Below, in pieces: positions 1 through 10,514 of a stretch of DNA of 64,000 bases. Under the pieces are notes generated by a model. That model made no database searches. It had not been told where the DNA came from and saw only the letters and a program-made list of their open reading frames with translations. Origin of the DNA: Denitromonas sp. (lineage in GTDB: Bacteria; Pseudomonadota; Gammaproteobacteria; Burkholderiales; Rhodocyclaceae). The stretch is from contig NZ_JAUCBR010000004.1 in NCBI RefSeq assembly GCF_034676725.1, positions 2,370,001-2,434,000 of the forward strand. The letters run 5' to 3'. Within the stretch, counting starts at the first letter, position 1, and the number at the start of each line of letters is the position of its first letter. The position numbers were made by a program, and so were the translations under genes.

Positions 1-1665
<1,665 letters not shown>

Positions 1666-1770
1666 ATAACCTTGAGAACATGTGCTAAGCAATCGCACAA
1701 CACTACATACTTCGACTTCTTCCAGTTGCGGCGACGCAGACACTCAAAACCCTGCGACGCCAACCGTCAA

Positions 1771-1886
1771 GTCTGACGACAATAGCGTTCTGGAACCACC
1801 CCTTCCCATCCCGAACAGGACCGTGAAACGGAACAGCGCCGATGATAGTGCCCAACTCGGGTGTGAAAGTAGGTCATCGTCAGACT
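1771..1886 (+). rRNA. 5S ribosomal RNA
   Basis: About 116 nt lying 105 nt downstream of the 23S end. The terminal stem pairs gtctgacgac with gtcatcgtcagac, and the core contains the usual 5S segments (cccatcccgaac, gaaagtaggtcatcg). This is the normal 23S-5S order of an rrn operon. The ends are estimated from the terminal helix. Confidence 0.95.
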
Positions 1887-1894
1887 AACCAACG

Positions 1895-1927
1895 AAAAAC
1901 CCCGCAGTCACTCGACTGCGGGGTTTT
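1895..1927 (+). terminator. Rho-independent terminator of the rrn operon
   Basis: A perfect 10-bp stem (ccccgcagtc / gactgcgggg) with a 4-nt loop is followed by six T residues, eight bases after the 5S gene. Confidence 0.93.
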
Positions 1928-2008
1928 TTATTGCACATACAAAAAGCAAACAAACTCCCCCCCTCCGCACCTGAAAGAACGGTGACCTGCCCCCTTCAGC
2001 CATACCAT

Positions 2009-2869
2009 TCAATTGGAGAGAGGCCCGGGGGTTAGCAGGATAGCTGCTTGTGGTTCGGCTGTGGGTTGCCAGGCATCGCCAGAGCTCTGGCGATGCCTGG
2101 CGGCGAATGCTGCGGGCGGGATGCGCCCGATCGTGCCGTGTGGCCTAACCTCGTTGTAATCCTGTCGCCATATGGCGATCGCTTCGCGGGCCTGGGATAG
2201 TGTTTCAAACCAGTTCTCGTTCAGACACTCATCGCGAAATCGGCCATTGAAGCTTTCAATGTAGCCGTTTTGCATCGGCCGTCCGGGCTGGATCAGGATG
2301 TGTTCGATTCCTCGGGCCTGCGCCCAACCGATAAAGGCCCTGCTAGTGAACTCCGGGCCATTATCGGTGCGTACGGCACGTGGATAGCCACGAAATCTGG
2401 CGGCTTGCTCGAGCACCTGGATCACATGGCTGCCCGGCATGGCGTGGGCGACGGCGATATCGATGCACTCGTGGCTGAAATCGTCGGCCACGCTCAGGCA
2501 CTTGAGCCGGCGACCGCTGGCCAGTGCATCACTGACAAAGTCCATGCTCCATACCTCGTTGAGTCTCGTCGCTGCCAGTAGCGGTCGGCGCTCACCGCGC
2601 AGGCGCTTCTTGCTGCGTTTGCGAACGGACAGGTTCTGCTCGCGATAAAGCCGATACACCTTCTTGTGATTGGTGCAGGGGAAGTCGCTGCGCAACATGT
2701 CGTGGATACGCCGATAGCCGAAACGACGCCGCTGATGCGCCACCTCGCGGATACGTGCGATCAGAACCTTCGTTTGCTCATCAACGCATGGCGGATGTCG
2801 CCACGCATCACGTGACAGCCCCACAAGAGCGCAGGCGCGTCGCTCCGAGATCCGGCACTGGGCCAGCAT
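2009..2869 (-). CDS. IS3-family transposase OrfB (DDE integrase domain)
   Basis: Catalytic half of the transposase. After an N-terminal HTH-type segment with a YRRIHDML motif, the rve integrase core shows the DDE triad: WSMDFVSDAL, then RTDNGPEFTS, then the glutamate in YIESFNGRFRDECLN. The open frame continues upstream of the first ATG into the end of orfA (GKALAPQDKRAAIAAM). Real expression is therefore probably an OrfAB fusion made by -1 frameshifting, as is known for IS3 elements. The reading frame is intact. Confidence 0.9.
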   Translation of the reverse strand: MLAQCRISERRACALVGLSRDAWRHPPCVDEQTKVLIARIREVAHQRRRFGYRRIHDMLRSDFPCTNHKKVYRLYREQNLSVRKRSKKRLRGERRPLLAATRLNEVWSMDFVSDALASGRRLKCLSVADDFSHECIDIAVAHAMPGSHVIQVLEQAARFRGYPRAVRTDNGPEFTSRAFIGWAQARGIEHILIQPGRPMQNGYIESFNGRFRDECLNENWFETLSQAREAIAIWRQDYNEVRPHGTIGRIPPAAFAARHRQSSGDAWQPTAEPQAAILLTPGPLSN

Positions 2870-2901
2870 CGCAGCGATCGCGGCTCGTTTGTCTTGTGGG
2901 G

Positions 2902-3177
2902 CTAGCGCTTTACCCCGAAAGCGACCTTGAGACCTTCGATATCCAGATGCGCCTCAGCCAGCAGTTTCTTGAGCTTGGCGTTCTCGCTCTCCAGGTCCTT
3001 GAGTCGGCGCGCCTCCTCGGCATCCATACCGCCGAATTTGGCCCGCCATTTGTAGAACGTCGCGTCGCTGAAGCCGCCTTGGCGACATAGCTCCGCGACC
3101 GGCATGCCGGCCTCCGCTTGGTTCAGGAACCCGATGATCTGCTGTTCGGTAAATCGACTCTTTCTTATGCCCGTCAT
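2902..3177 (-). CDS. IS3-family transposase OrfA (HTH, leucine zipper)
   Basis: 91 residues. The N-terminal helix-turn-helix (FTEQQIIGFLNQAEAG, FSDATFYKWRAKFGG) is the DNA-binding part. A C-terminal heptad region (LKDLESENAKLKKLLAEA) fits the leucine zipper of IS3 OrfA proteins. The stop codon TAG lies inside the region shared with the upstream part of the orfB frame, which is in -1 relative to orfA. Confidence 0.9.
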   Translation of the reverse strand: MTGIRKSRFTEQQIIGFLNQAEAGMPVAELCRQGGFSDATFYKWRAKFGGMDAEEARRLKDLESENAKLKKLLAEAHLDIEGLKVAFGVKR

Positions 3178-3338
3178 TCTCCATCGTGACGGGCCTCACT
3201 TCCAATCAGCTGGTACGGCTGTGGGGGTGCAGGTCAATCTGCCGATGCGGGCGAAGAAAAGGCGACCCGCGGGCCGCCCATTAGTCCTTGCTACAGACTG
3301 CACTCAAGTGTCGTATCGTGCCTCGAGGCCGGAAAAGA

Positions 3339-4574
3339 TCAAATACGTTTGAAAATCAGCGAGCCGTTCGTGCCGCCGAAACCGAAGCTGTTTGACATCA
3401 CGGTAGCTACCTCTCGATCGACGGCCTGGGTGATCAGCGGTGCCTCGGGAGGGATGGCCGAATCGATGTTGCCGTGTAGCGGGCTGCCTGACAGGAAGTG
3501 GCGGTCGAGCATCAGCAGGCTGTAGATGGCTTCATGCACGCCTGCTGCGCCGATCGGGTGGCCGGTCAAACCTTTGGTGGAAGAGAATGCGGGGAGGCGA
3601 TCGTTGAAGACGTTCATCAAGGCCTTGATTTCACAGATGTCGCCGGTAATGGTCGATGTCGCGTGGGCATTGACATAGTCGATGGTGCATCCGGCTTCAG
3701 CCAGTGCCAGGCGCATTGCGCGTGCTGCGCCGGATGGATCGGGGTTGACCATGTCAAGGCCGTCCGACGTGGCCCCAAAACCGACGATTTCACCGTAGAT
3801 ACGTGCCTTCCGTTGGCGCGCATGAGCAAGTGACTCAAGCACCAGCATGCCGCCACCGCCGGCGATGACAAAGCCGTCCCGGTCCGTGGCATAGGGGCGC
3901 GACGCCTGTTGAGGGGTTGCATTGAAGCCGGAGGACAGGGCGCCCATCGCGTCAAAGAGTGCGGTGGACGTCCAACACACCTCTTCCGAGCCTCCCGCCA
4001 GCACGACGTCCTGCTTGCCCGACTGGATCAGCTGCGTCGCCTGTCCGATGCAGTGGGCTGAGGTGGCGCAGGCTGAGGTGATCGAGTAGGAGGCGCCCTG
4101 GATGCCGAAGGCGGTCGACAGACAGGCGGATGTGGTACTGCCCATGACGCGCGGCACCGCGTAGGGCGGGATCTTGTCCGCGCCGCGCTCCCTGAGCGTC
4201 TGGATCGCGGCGACGTGATGAAACCCGGAGCCGATGCCCGAGCCGACGATCAGGCCGGTGCGGGGGTGGCGCACGGTGCTGTCTGGCAGGCATGCGTCGT
4301 CCAGAGCCTTGCGCAGCGCATGGTAGGCATACAGCGCGGCATCGCCCATGTAGCGGGCAATCTTGCGTGGTACTGCCGGTTCGGCGCTCAAGTCGGGGAT
4401 GCCGGCCACCTGGCTTTTCAGACCCAGCTCGGCATACTCCGGTACATGGCGCAGACCACAGTGCTGTGTTTGCAGCGAGGTGGCGATGTCGTCGAGCGTA
4501 TTGCCAATGCAGGAGATCGCGCCCATTCCCGTCACCACGACGCGGTTGGCGGTGGGCCGGTCTAGCGAGCGCAT
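3339..4574 (-). CDS. fabB: Beta-ketoacyl-ACP synthase I (FabB type)
   Basis: 411 residues, the usual FabB length. It is a condensing enzyme of type II fatty acid synthesis that extends acyl-ACP with malonyl-ACP. The Cys-His-His triad is present: Cys in ITSACATSAHCIG, His in NAHATSTITGD and His in GLTGHPIGAAG. The C-terminus SNSFGFGGTNGSLIF is close to E. coli FabB. No fabA partner is next to it. It is separated from the ape operon by two exported-protein genes, so it may be a housekeeping or accessory synthase. A small open frame (4562-4678) overlaps its start. Confidence 0.85.
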   Translation of the reverse strand: MRSLDRPTANRVVVTGMGAISCIGNTLDDIATSLQTQHCGLRHVPEYAELGLKSQVAGIPDLSAEPAVPRKIARYMGDAALYAYHALRKALDDACLPDSTVRHPRTGLIVGSGIGSGFHHVAAIQTLRERGADKIPPYAVPRVMGSTTSACLSTAFGIQGASYSITSACATSAHCIGQATQLIQSGKQDVVLAGGSEEVCWTSTALFDAMGALSSGFNATPQQASRPYATDRDGFVIAGGGGMLVLESLAHARQRKARIYGEIVGFGATSDGLDMVNPDPSGAARAMRLALAEAGCTIDYVNAHATSTITGDICEIKALMNVFNDRLPAFSSTKGLTGHPIGAAGVHEAIYSLLMLDRHFLSGSPLHGNIDSAIPPEAPLITQAVDREVATVMSNSFGFGGTNGSLIFKRI

Positions 4575-4678
4575 GCGGTCAGCAGGCTAGGTGGCGGCGT
4601 GTAAGCGCCGGTGCACCGAGGGCGCAGCGCGCCCGGCAGGCTGAGAGGGTGCCCGGGCGTCGCGGCAAGCGTCGTCAT
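4562..4678 (-). CDS. Possible 38-residue leader peptide overlapping fabB start
   Basis: A short frame begins with ATG after a good ribosome-binding site (ccaggagaaccgc) and stops 12 nt inside fabB. The fabB start itself has no clear Shine-Dalgarno sequence, so translational coupling is possible. The peptide (MTTLAATPGHPLSL...) matches no family I recognise. It could also be the remnant of a different fabB N-terminus. Confidence 0.3.
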   Translation of the reverse strand: MTTLAATPGHPLSLPGALRPRCTGAYTPPPSLLTACAR

Positions 4679-4699
4679 GCGGTTCTCCTGGGGATTCGA

Positions 4700-5164
4700 C
4701 TATTGCGCCAGCCGGGTCTGAATGGCACTGACCAGCGTGCCGACCCAACGATTGTAGTGGGGGTGGATGACCTCGGTGCGTACCTGGAACCCATCTGTGT
4801 TCGGGCCGGGGGCGTACGGGTTGGGCTCCTTGACGGCGTAATTCATGTTTACGCTGTCGTGATAGGTGACGTTGAACGCATCAATAGCGTACGTGATGGT
4901 GGTCTGGATGGTGTGCTTGTTTCGCACGACCAGCGTTGCCACCAGCGTGTCGGGCGCCGCTCCCGGGCTCACGGACCAGCCTGACGCAGTGCACGCCTCG
5001 ATGATCCGGTCGCGCACGCTGGCAAGGTCGCGCGCCCTTTCTGCGCTCTGCGGCCAGCTGACATTGTGATGGTTGATGATCGGAACCGGCGTCCGGGCCA
5101 CGGCCGGTGCGGCCAGCGCCAGGCTCAGCGCGATGGCGGCGAGGGCTTTCAGTGATGTGTGCAT
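4700..5164 (-). CDS. Conserved exported protein of unknown function
   Basis: 154 residues with a typical Sec signal peptide (hydrophobic ALAAIALSLALAAPAVARTP, cleavage after AVA or ARA). The mature part is a single small domain with one Cys (IIEACTASGW) and a basic, aromatic C-terminus (VIHPHYNRWVGTL). I do not recognise the family. It is transcribed toward fabB with a gap of about 20 bp to the leader frame and is divergent from the exported protein at 5286, so the two may share a promoter region. Confidence 0.75.
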   Translation of the reverse strand: MHTSLKALAAIALSLALAAPAVARTPVPIINHHNVSWPQSAERARDLASVRDRIIEACTASGWSVSPGAAPDTLVATLVVRNKHTIQTTITYAIDAFNVTYHDSVNMNYAVKEPNPYAPGPNTDGFQVRTEVIHPHYNRWVGTLVSAIQTRLAQ

Positions 5165-5285
5165 GGTGTTCCAGCGAAAAAACTCGTGTTCGGGGCTGCA
5201 GATGGTTTGGCGCGGTGCTGCTTACAGTAAACTAGCCCTGCGTCATAACTTTTTCATATTCTCTTCGTTTCCGGAGGCTCCGATT

Positions 5286-5729
5286 GTGATTCCTGTTCGC
5301 ACTATCGCCTTGCTTGGCATGATCTTTCTTGGCGCGCAGCCTGCTGTGGCGCGGGACACACTCCACGACTTCCCGCTCAGCGATGCGCTGGCCAATGCCG
5401 AAGCGCGGGACAAGCTCGATCCCGGTATCAAGTTCTACTTCGGCACGCAAAAACACCCGAAGGTCGTCAAGCGGTTTGGTGAGTGGGGAACCAACAAGAA
5501 AACCAATGCGTTCGGCAAAGACGACAAGGTGGCTTGCGAATGGGTGTTCCTCAGTGCGATGCTGGAATTGCAGGAGCGCGCACAAAAGGAAGGCGGCAAC
5601 GCGGTCATCGACATCAAGAGCAATTACCGTGGTCGGGAAACGGTCAGCAACGACACCTATCAATGCGGCGCCGGCGCCATCATGGCCGGTGTGGCGCTGA
5701 AGGGGACGGTGGTGCGGATCGCCGACTGA
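5286..5729 (+). CDS. Small exported protein (often mis-annotated 'excinuclease ATPase subunit')
   Basis: 147 residues. The GTG start at 5286 is chosen because GGAGG (5273-5277) lies 8 nt upstream and a signal peptide follows directly (TIALLGMIFLGAQPAVARD). An ATG at 5073 would put unrelated sequence before the signal. The C-terminal half (GGNAVIDIKSNYRG, then GAGAIMAGVALKGTVVRI) resembles the small periplasmic family that databases often label excinuclease ATPase subunit, although it has no P-loop. Two Cys residues (ACEW, YQCGAG) may form a disulphide. Function unknown. Confidence 0.75.
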   Translation: MIPVRTIALLGMIFLGAQPAVARDTLHDFPLSDALANAEARDKLDPGIKFYFGTQKHPKVVKRFGEWGTNKKTNAFGKDDKVACEWVFLSAMLELQERAQKEGGNAVIDIKSNYRGRETVSNDTYQCGAGAIMAGVALKGTVVRIAD

Positions 5730-5834
5730 GGCAGCGCGTGGCGAGGGCCGCTGCGCCGTCGCCACGCACCGTCCGGTCGCGGCCGTCGGTCGAGCCATGG
5801 GGCGTCGCGAACCGGGCGCGGGCCGCATCGCTGC

Positions 5835-6542
5835 TCAGGCCAGCGGTCGCGTGGCGACCAGGTTGAGCAGCGTCTCCTCGCGTTGCTTGGGGACGGCGAA
5901 GCCAAACCACTCAAACGCGCCGAGGTCCGAACGGCTCCACCACAGGTAGGGCTCCGACACATTCTCGGGGGCAAAGCTAAAGCCGGCGGCGCGAATCATC
6001 GCCTTGTACTCCTCGGCGGTACGCTGCACATGCATCGGGTGGCGGAACAACAGCCGGATGATCCACGAGTGGATGTAGGCCCGCGTGGATTCGGCAAACA
6101 GCAGGCGACCACCGGGTTTCAGGATCCGGTAGAACTCACCCATGGCCTCCTCCTGGCGCAGCAGGTGGTGGAAGGTCTGGTGGCAGAACACCATGTCCAC
6201 GCTTGCGTCGGGCAGATCGATCTCGGCGCAGTCGTTCTGCAGGAGGTCGGCCTCGATGCCCTGGCTGGCCAGTGTCTTGCGGGCGATGGCCAGGCTGTGC
6301 GCGTCGAACTCAACGCCAATCAGGCGCGACGGCGCGAATGCCGCCTTCAGCAGCCCCAGCGAGTTGCCCTGCCCGCAGCCCACGTCGGCAATGACCGGGG
6401 CGGAGGGAAAGGGCGTGCCGGCGACGCGCTTCAGGTCGTCGATGGCGATCTTCAGGACATGGTCGCGCCAGATGTGGGTGCCAAGGAACCAGAAGCCGAA
6501 GCGGGTTTCCGGGACGTACGCGTTGGAGGTCATGGATGGCAT
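5835..6542 (-). CDS. Class I SAM-dependent methyltransferase at the end of the ape operon
   Basis: 235 residues. SAM-binding motif I is VIADVGCGQGNSLG, followed by the acidic end of beta2 (IGVEFDAHS), a central DMVFCHQTFHHLL segment and LKPGGRLLFAEST. APE clusters usually carry a methyltransferase (ApeA) that O-methylates the aryl head group, which is the most likely role here. In this genome the gene is last in the operon instead of next to the PPTase gene. ATG 6542 or 6533 could be the start. The gap to the MipA-like gene is 20 bp. Confidence 0.8.
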   Translation of the reverse strand: MPSMTSNAYVPETRFGFWFLGTHIWRDHVLKIAIDDLKRVAGTPFPSAPVIADVGCGQGNSLGLLKAAFAPSRLIGVEFDAHSLAIARKTLASQGIEADLLQNDCAEIDLPDASVDMVFCHQTFHHLLRQEEAMGEFYRILKPGGRLLFAESTRAYIHSWIIRLLFRHPMHVQRTAEEYKAMIRAAGFSFAPENVSEPYLWWSRSDLGAFEWFGFAVPKQREETLLNLVATRPLA

Positions 6543-6562
6543 GGGAGCTTGAACGGGCGCGG

Positions 6563-7397
6563 TTAGCGCACTGAATCGACGGTTTGGGCGGACTCGAGGA
6601 AGATCCACGAGATGCCGATGCCACCGGTCCACGACAGTCGGTCGCGAACCAGCGGGCTGTTTTCGAAGGCGGCGCCACCAAGGTGGTCGGCACGGAGGAA
6701 GCCGCCGACCCAGAGCTGCTTGAAACGCTTGGTCAGTGCCAGGGTGAGTTGCCAGCCGCCATAGCCCGACGTTGCCGCCCAGGCCGGGCGGTCGGCGGTG
6801 GCGTGGCGGGCGTCCACGCCGTAGTAGTAGGCAAAATAGTTCCGGTCGCCAAAGACCGGCCCGGTGGCGATGCTGGCGTGCCAGCCCGGCCACGGATGGT
6901 GGTCGCGGTCGAGCGCCACGCTCGGGGTGAACACCGTGCCGACGTCGCGCACATCGGGCAGATCGACCGCCAGCACCTTGCGCAGTGGCAGGCGGAAGGT
7001 GACATCGCCCCAGGGCTGGCGCAGCTTGTAGCTCCACTGCGGGCCGATTTCCACGGTCGGATCCAGGTCGGGCATGCCGCGCCGCGCTGCGTTGTCGTCG
7101 CTGCGCACTGGCACCGCCGCACCGAGGCTGATATCCCACTCTGACCGTTCGCCCTGGTACAGCAGGCCGCGCACCTTGTCGCGGTTCGACCTGCAGGTGC
7201 TCGCCGCGATACACCAGATAGGGAATGGGCAGTACATAGGTGCGGCGCTGGTCGGCGCCGCGGTAGTCGGGCATCGACAGCACGCCGACACCGGCACCGA
7301 GCTCCCACAGGGGTTTTTCGGCCGCGCTGGCGAGCGAGGCGGCGAGCATGGTGGCAAACAGGGTCGCGACTTGCGCGAAGCGGACGGGCTCAGACAT
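6563..7397 (-). pseudogene. MipA/OmpV-family outer-membrane protein, frameshifted
   Basis: The ATG at 7397 overlaps the apeR stop. The first ~70 codons give a signal peptide and the MipA-like start (WELGAGVGVLSMPDYRGADQ, YVLPIPYLVYRGEHLQVE). The remaining ~200 codons continue in another frame (RDKVRGLLYQGERSEWDI onward) to a C-terminus ISWIFLESAQTVDSVR. One extra base near 7190 (gtcgaaccgcgacaag instead of gtcgaacgcgacaag) explains the break. Removing it gives a normal ~275-residue beta-barrel protein. It is either a real recent frameshift or a sequencing error. Confidence 0.82.
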
Positions 7398-8619
7398 GGG
7401 CGTGTCGGAAAATGAGTGAGGTGTTGATGCCGCCGAAGGCGAAGTTGTTGCTCATGAAGGTCTCGGCCGCCAGGGCGCGCGGTGTGCCAATGATGTGGTC
7501 CAGCGCGGGGCAGCGTGGATCGGGTGTCTCCAGATTGAGCGTCGGCGCGAAACGGCCGGCGCGCAGCATCTCGATGCCAAGCCAGGCCTCGATCGCGCCA
7601 CAGGCGCCGAGCGTGTGGCCGAAGTGGCCCTTGAGGCTGCTGATCGGTGTGGCGCTGCCGAAGACCTCGTGCACCGCGCTCGATTCGGCGATGTCGCCGA
7701 CCTCGGTGGCGGTGCCGTGGGCGCTGATGTAGTCGATCGCCGCGGGCGGCAGGCCGGCGTCGGCCAGTGCGCGGCGCATCACCGTGGCCATGGTGTCGGC
7801 CGAGGGCTGGGTGATGTGCTTGCCGTCAGAATTGCAGTCGAAGCCGATGATCTCGGCGAGGATGGGCGCGCCGCGCTCGCGGGCGTGTTCATAGGATTCG
7901 AGCACCAGCGTGGCCGCACCTTCGCCCACCACCAGCCCGTCGCGCGCCACGTCGAAGGGGCGCGGCGTGAGGTCCGGGTGGTCGTTCATCTGGCTGGTGG
8001 CGAAAAGGGTGTCGAAGACCGCTGCGGCGGGGCTCGACAGCTCCTCGGCGCCGCCGGCGATCATCAACTCCTGCTTGCCATAGCGGATCGCCTCGAAGGC
8101 GTAGCCGATGCCCTGGCTACCCGAGGTACAGGCGCTGCTGGTGGGGATGACGCGCCCCTTGAGGCCGAAGTAAAGGCCGATGTTGACGGCCGTGGTGTGG
8201 GCCATCATCTGGATGTAGCTGGTCGAGGTGACGCCGGTCATCTGCCCGGTCTCGAGCATCTGGCCAAACACCCGCACCGGCTCCACGCTGCCGCCGGACG
8301 AGCCGTAGGCAATGCCCATGCGGCCGTCGCCGATGCGCGCATCACCGAGCAGGCCAGCACTGTCCAGCGCACGCTCGGTGGCGCAGACGGCCATCAGCGA
8401 GACCCGGCCCATCGAGCGCAGCATCTTGCGCGGGTAGTGGGCCGGCACCTGGAAGTCGTCCACCGGCGCGCCGAGGCGGGTCTGCAGATCGGCGATGGCG
8501 TCCCACTCGGGCATGCGGCGCACGCCGCTGCGCCCGGCTGCCATGGCCGCGTCGATGGCCGCCCACGTGTCGCCCAGCGAGGTGATGCCGGCCATGCCGG
8601 TGACCACGACCCGGCGCAT
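7390..8619 (-). CDS. apeR: Ketosynthase ApeR (aryl polyene)
   Basis: 409 residues, full-length FabF-like condensing enzyme. Active sites: Cys in PTSSACTSGSQGIG, His in SAHGTATEVGDIAE and His in KGHFGHTLGACG. In studied APE clusters ApeR is the homodimeric third ketosynthase beside the ApeO:ApeC pair. The ATG shares its A with the stop codon of the preceding apeQ (TGATG). Its first 53 codons occur a second time upstream at 9619-9777, as part of a tandem duplication. Confidence 0.9.
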   Translation of the reverse strand: MRRVVVTGMAGITSLGDTWAAIDAAMAAGRSGVRRMPEWDAIADLQTRLGAPVDDFQVPAHYPRKMLRSMGRVSLMAVCATERALDSAGLLGDARIGDGRMGIAYGSSGGSVEPVRVFGQMLETGQMTGVTSTSYIQMMAHTTAVNIGLYFGLKGRVIPTSSACTSGSQGIGYAFEAIRYGKQELMIAGGAEELSSPAAAVFDTLFATSQMNDHPDLTPRPFDVARDGLVVGEGAATLVLESYEHARERGAPILAEIIGFDCNSDGKHITQPSADTMATVMRRALADAGLPPAAIDYISAHGTATEVGDIAESSAVHEVFGSATPISSLKGHFGHTLGACGAIEAWLGIEMLRAGRFAPTLNLETPDPRCPALDHIIGTPRALAAETFMSNNFAFGGINTSLIFRHAHV

Positions 8620-9356
8620 CAGACGATGCCTCCGTTGACCCCGATGACCTGGCGCGTGACATAGCTGGCCGCGTCGGACATCAGGAAACCGACCACCGCC
8701 GCCACCTCTTCGGGGGTGCCGATGCGGTTCATCGGCACGATCTTGAGCGCTTCGTCCAGCGGCAACTCGCGCGTCATGTCCGAATCGATCAGGCCCGGCG
8801 CCACGCAATTGACGGTGATGCGCCGGCTCGCCAGCTCGACCGCCAGCGCCTTGGTGGCGCCGATCAGGCCGGCCTTGGCGGCGCTGTAGTTGACCTGCCC
8901 GCGGTTGCCCATCACACCCGATACCGAGGCCATGGTGACGATGCGCCCGCCCTGTTTCTTGCGCACCATGGGCATCACCAGCGGATGCACGATATTGAAG
9001 AAGCCGTTGAGGCCGGTGTCGATGACCTCGTCCCAGTCACTGTCGCTCAGCGCCGGGAAGGCGTTGTCGCGGGTGATGCCGGCATTGACCACCACGCCGT
9101 AGTAGGCGCCGTGGGCTTCGACATCGGCGTCGAGCGCCTGGCGTGCTGCGTCGCGGTCGGTGACATCAAAGACCAGCAGGCTCGCCGTGCCGCCGGCGTC
9201 GCGGATGGTGGCGATGACCGCTTCGGCGGCGTCCACGCCCTGGCGGCAATGCACCGTGACGGCGAAGCCCTGGCCGGCCAGTTGCAGGGCGATGGCGCGG
9301 CCCAGACCGCGGCTCGAGCCGGTGACGAGGACGCGGCGGCGTGGGGAGTCAGTCAT
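8619..9356 (-). CDS. apeQ: 3-oxoacyl-ACP reductase ApeQ, downstream copy
   Basis: 245 residues, SDR-family ketoreductase. The NADP-binding motif is TGSSRGLGRAIA, followed by NAGIT, the catalytic Ser in MASVSGV and the YSAAK Tyr/Lys pair. It reduces the beta-keto group of the growing ACP-bound polyene. It is identical to the copy at 9777-10514. It overlaps the chimeric frame upstream by 8 nt and apeR downstream by 1 nt. Confidence 0.92.
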   Translation of the reverse strand: MTDSPRRRVLVTGSSRGLGRAIALQLAGQGFAVTVHCRQGVDAAEAVIATIRDAGGTASLLVFDVTDRDAARQALDADVEAHGAYYGVVVNAGITRDNAFPALSDSDWDEVIDTGLNGFFNIVHPLVMPMVRKKQGGRIVTMASVSGVMGNRGQVNYSAAKAGLIGATKALAVELASRRITVNCVAPGLIDSDMTRELPLDEALKIVPMNRIGTPEEVAAVVGFLMSDAASYVTRQVIGVNGGIV

Positions 9357-9777
9357 GGTCGGGGGTCTCGTAAACCTTGAGCGTGGCCTCGGCGATCTGC
9401 CTGCCATCGTGGTGCAGCGTGCAGTCGAAGGCGCCGAGGCCAGAGTCGTCGCGAAAGACGAGGTCTGCCTTGATGCCGATGCGGCTGCCGGGCGCAAAGT
9501 CCGCGCGGGTGCAACGATAGGCGCGGGTGCCGAGCAGATAGCCGATCTTCGGCGGACGGCCCTTGCGCTGCGCCTCCAGGCCGACAAACGCGGCGATGGC
9601 CTGGGCCATCAGCTCGACCACCGGCGCGCCGAGGCGGGTCTGCAGATCGGCGATGGCGTCCCACTCGGGCATGCGGCGCACGCCGCTGCGCCCGGCTGCC
9701 ATGGCCGCGTCGATGGCCGCCCACGTGTCGCCCAGCGAGGTGATGCCGGCCATGCCGGTGACCACGACCCGGCGCAT
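9349..9777 (-). CDS. Chimeric ORF: ApeR N-terminus fused to ApeP C-terminus
   Basis: 142 residues. Residues 1-53 equal the start of ApeR (MRRVVVTGMAGITSLGD to RLGAPV). From residue 54 on, the sequence equals ApeP from ELMAQAIAAFVGLEAQ to the end. It keeps native start and stop overlaps on both sides, so it should be translated. It lacks the ketosynthase active sites and the N-terminal ApeP segment, so enzymatic activity is unlikely. This is a by-product of the tandem duplication and is best treated as a fusion fragment. Confidence 0.85.
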   Translation of the reverse strand: MRRVVVTGMAGITSLGDTWAAIDAAMAAGRSGVRRMPEWDAIADLQTRLGAPVVELMAQAIAAFVGLEAQRKGRPPKIGYLLGTRAYRCTRADFAPGSRIGIKADLVFRDDSGLGAFDCTLHHDGRQIAEATLKVYETPDHD

Positions 9778-10514
9778 CAGACGATGCCTCCGTTGACCCC
9801 GATGACCTGGCGCGTGACATAGCTGGCCGCGTCGGACATCAGGAAACCGACCACCGCCGCCACCTCTTCGGGGGTGCCGATGCGGTTCATCGGCACGATC
9901 TTGAGCGCTTCGTCCAGCGGCAACTCGCGCGTCATGTCCGAATCGATCAGGCCCGGCGCCACGCAATTGACGGTGATGCGCCGGCTCGCCAGCTCGACCG
10001 CCAGCGCCTTGGTGGCGCCGATCAGGCCGGCCTTGGCGGCGCTGTAGTTGACCTGCCCGCGGTTGCCCATCACACCCGATACCGAGGCCATGGTGACGAT
10101 GCGCCCGCCCTGTTTCTTGCGCACCATGGGCATCACCAGCGGATGCACGATATTGAAGAAGCCGTTGAGGCCGGTGTCGATGACCTCGTCCCAGTCACTG
10201 TCGCTCAGCGCCGGGAAGGCGTTGTCGCGGGTGATGCCGGCATTGACCACCACGCCGTAGTAGGCGCCGTGGGCTTCGACATCGGCGTCGAGCGCCTGGC
10301 GTGCTGCGTCGCGGTCGGTGACATCAAAGACCAGCAGGCTCGCCGTGCCGCCGGCGTCGCGGATGGTGGCGATGACCGCTTCGGCGGCGTCCACGCCCTG
10401 GCGGCAATGCACCGTGACGGCGAAGCCCTGGCCGGCCAGTTGCAGGGCGATGGCGCGGCCCAGACCGCGGCTCGAGCCGGTGACGAGGACGCGGCGGCGT
10501 GGGGAGTCAGTCAT
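9777..10514 (-). CDS. apeQ: 3-oxoacyl-ACP reductase ApeQ, upstream copy
   Basis: 245 residues, identical to the 8619-9356 copy (same TGSSRGLG, NAGIT and YSAAK motifs). It overlaps the apeP stop by 8 nt and lies in the ancestral position apeP-apeQ. The start (MTDSPRRRVLVTG) is the only one compatible with the Rossmann fold beginning at RVLVTG. Confidence 0.92.
   Translation of the reverse strand: MTDSPRRRVLVTGSSRGLGRAIALQLAGQGFAVTVHCRQGVDAAEAVIATIRDAGGTASLLVFDVTDRDAARQALDADVEAHGAYYGVVVNAGITRDNAFPALSDSDWDEVIDTGLNGFFNIVHPLVMPMVRKKQGGRIVTMASVSGVMGNRGQVNYSAAKAGLIGATKALAVELASRRITVNCVAPGLIDSDMTRELPLDEALKIVPMNRIGTPEEVAAVVGFLMSDAASYVTRQVIGVNGGIV

Larger units (their letters stand above)
1983..3236 (-). 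mobile_element. IS3-family insertion sequence, apparently complete
   Basis: Two overlapping reading frames (orfA, orfB) lie between imperfect terminal inverted repeats of about 40 bp. The left end reads tgacctgcccccttcagcc and the right end, reverse-complemented, reads tgacctgcacccccacagcc. The similarity continues inward through attgga..gaggcccg. Length is about 1254 bp, normal for the family. No target-site duplication is visible (acgg on the left, atct on the right). The element sits just after the rrn terminator. Confidence 0.88.
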
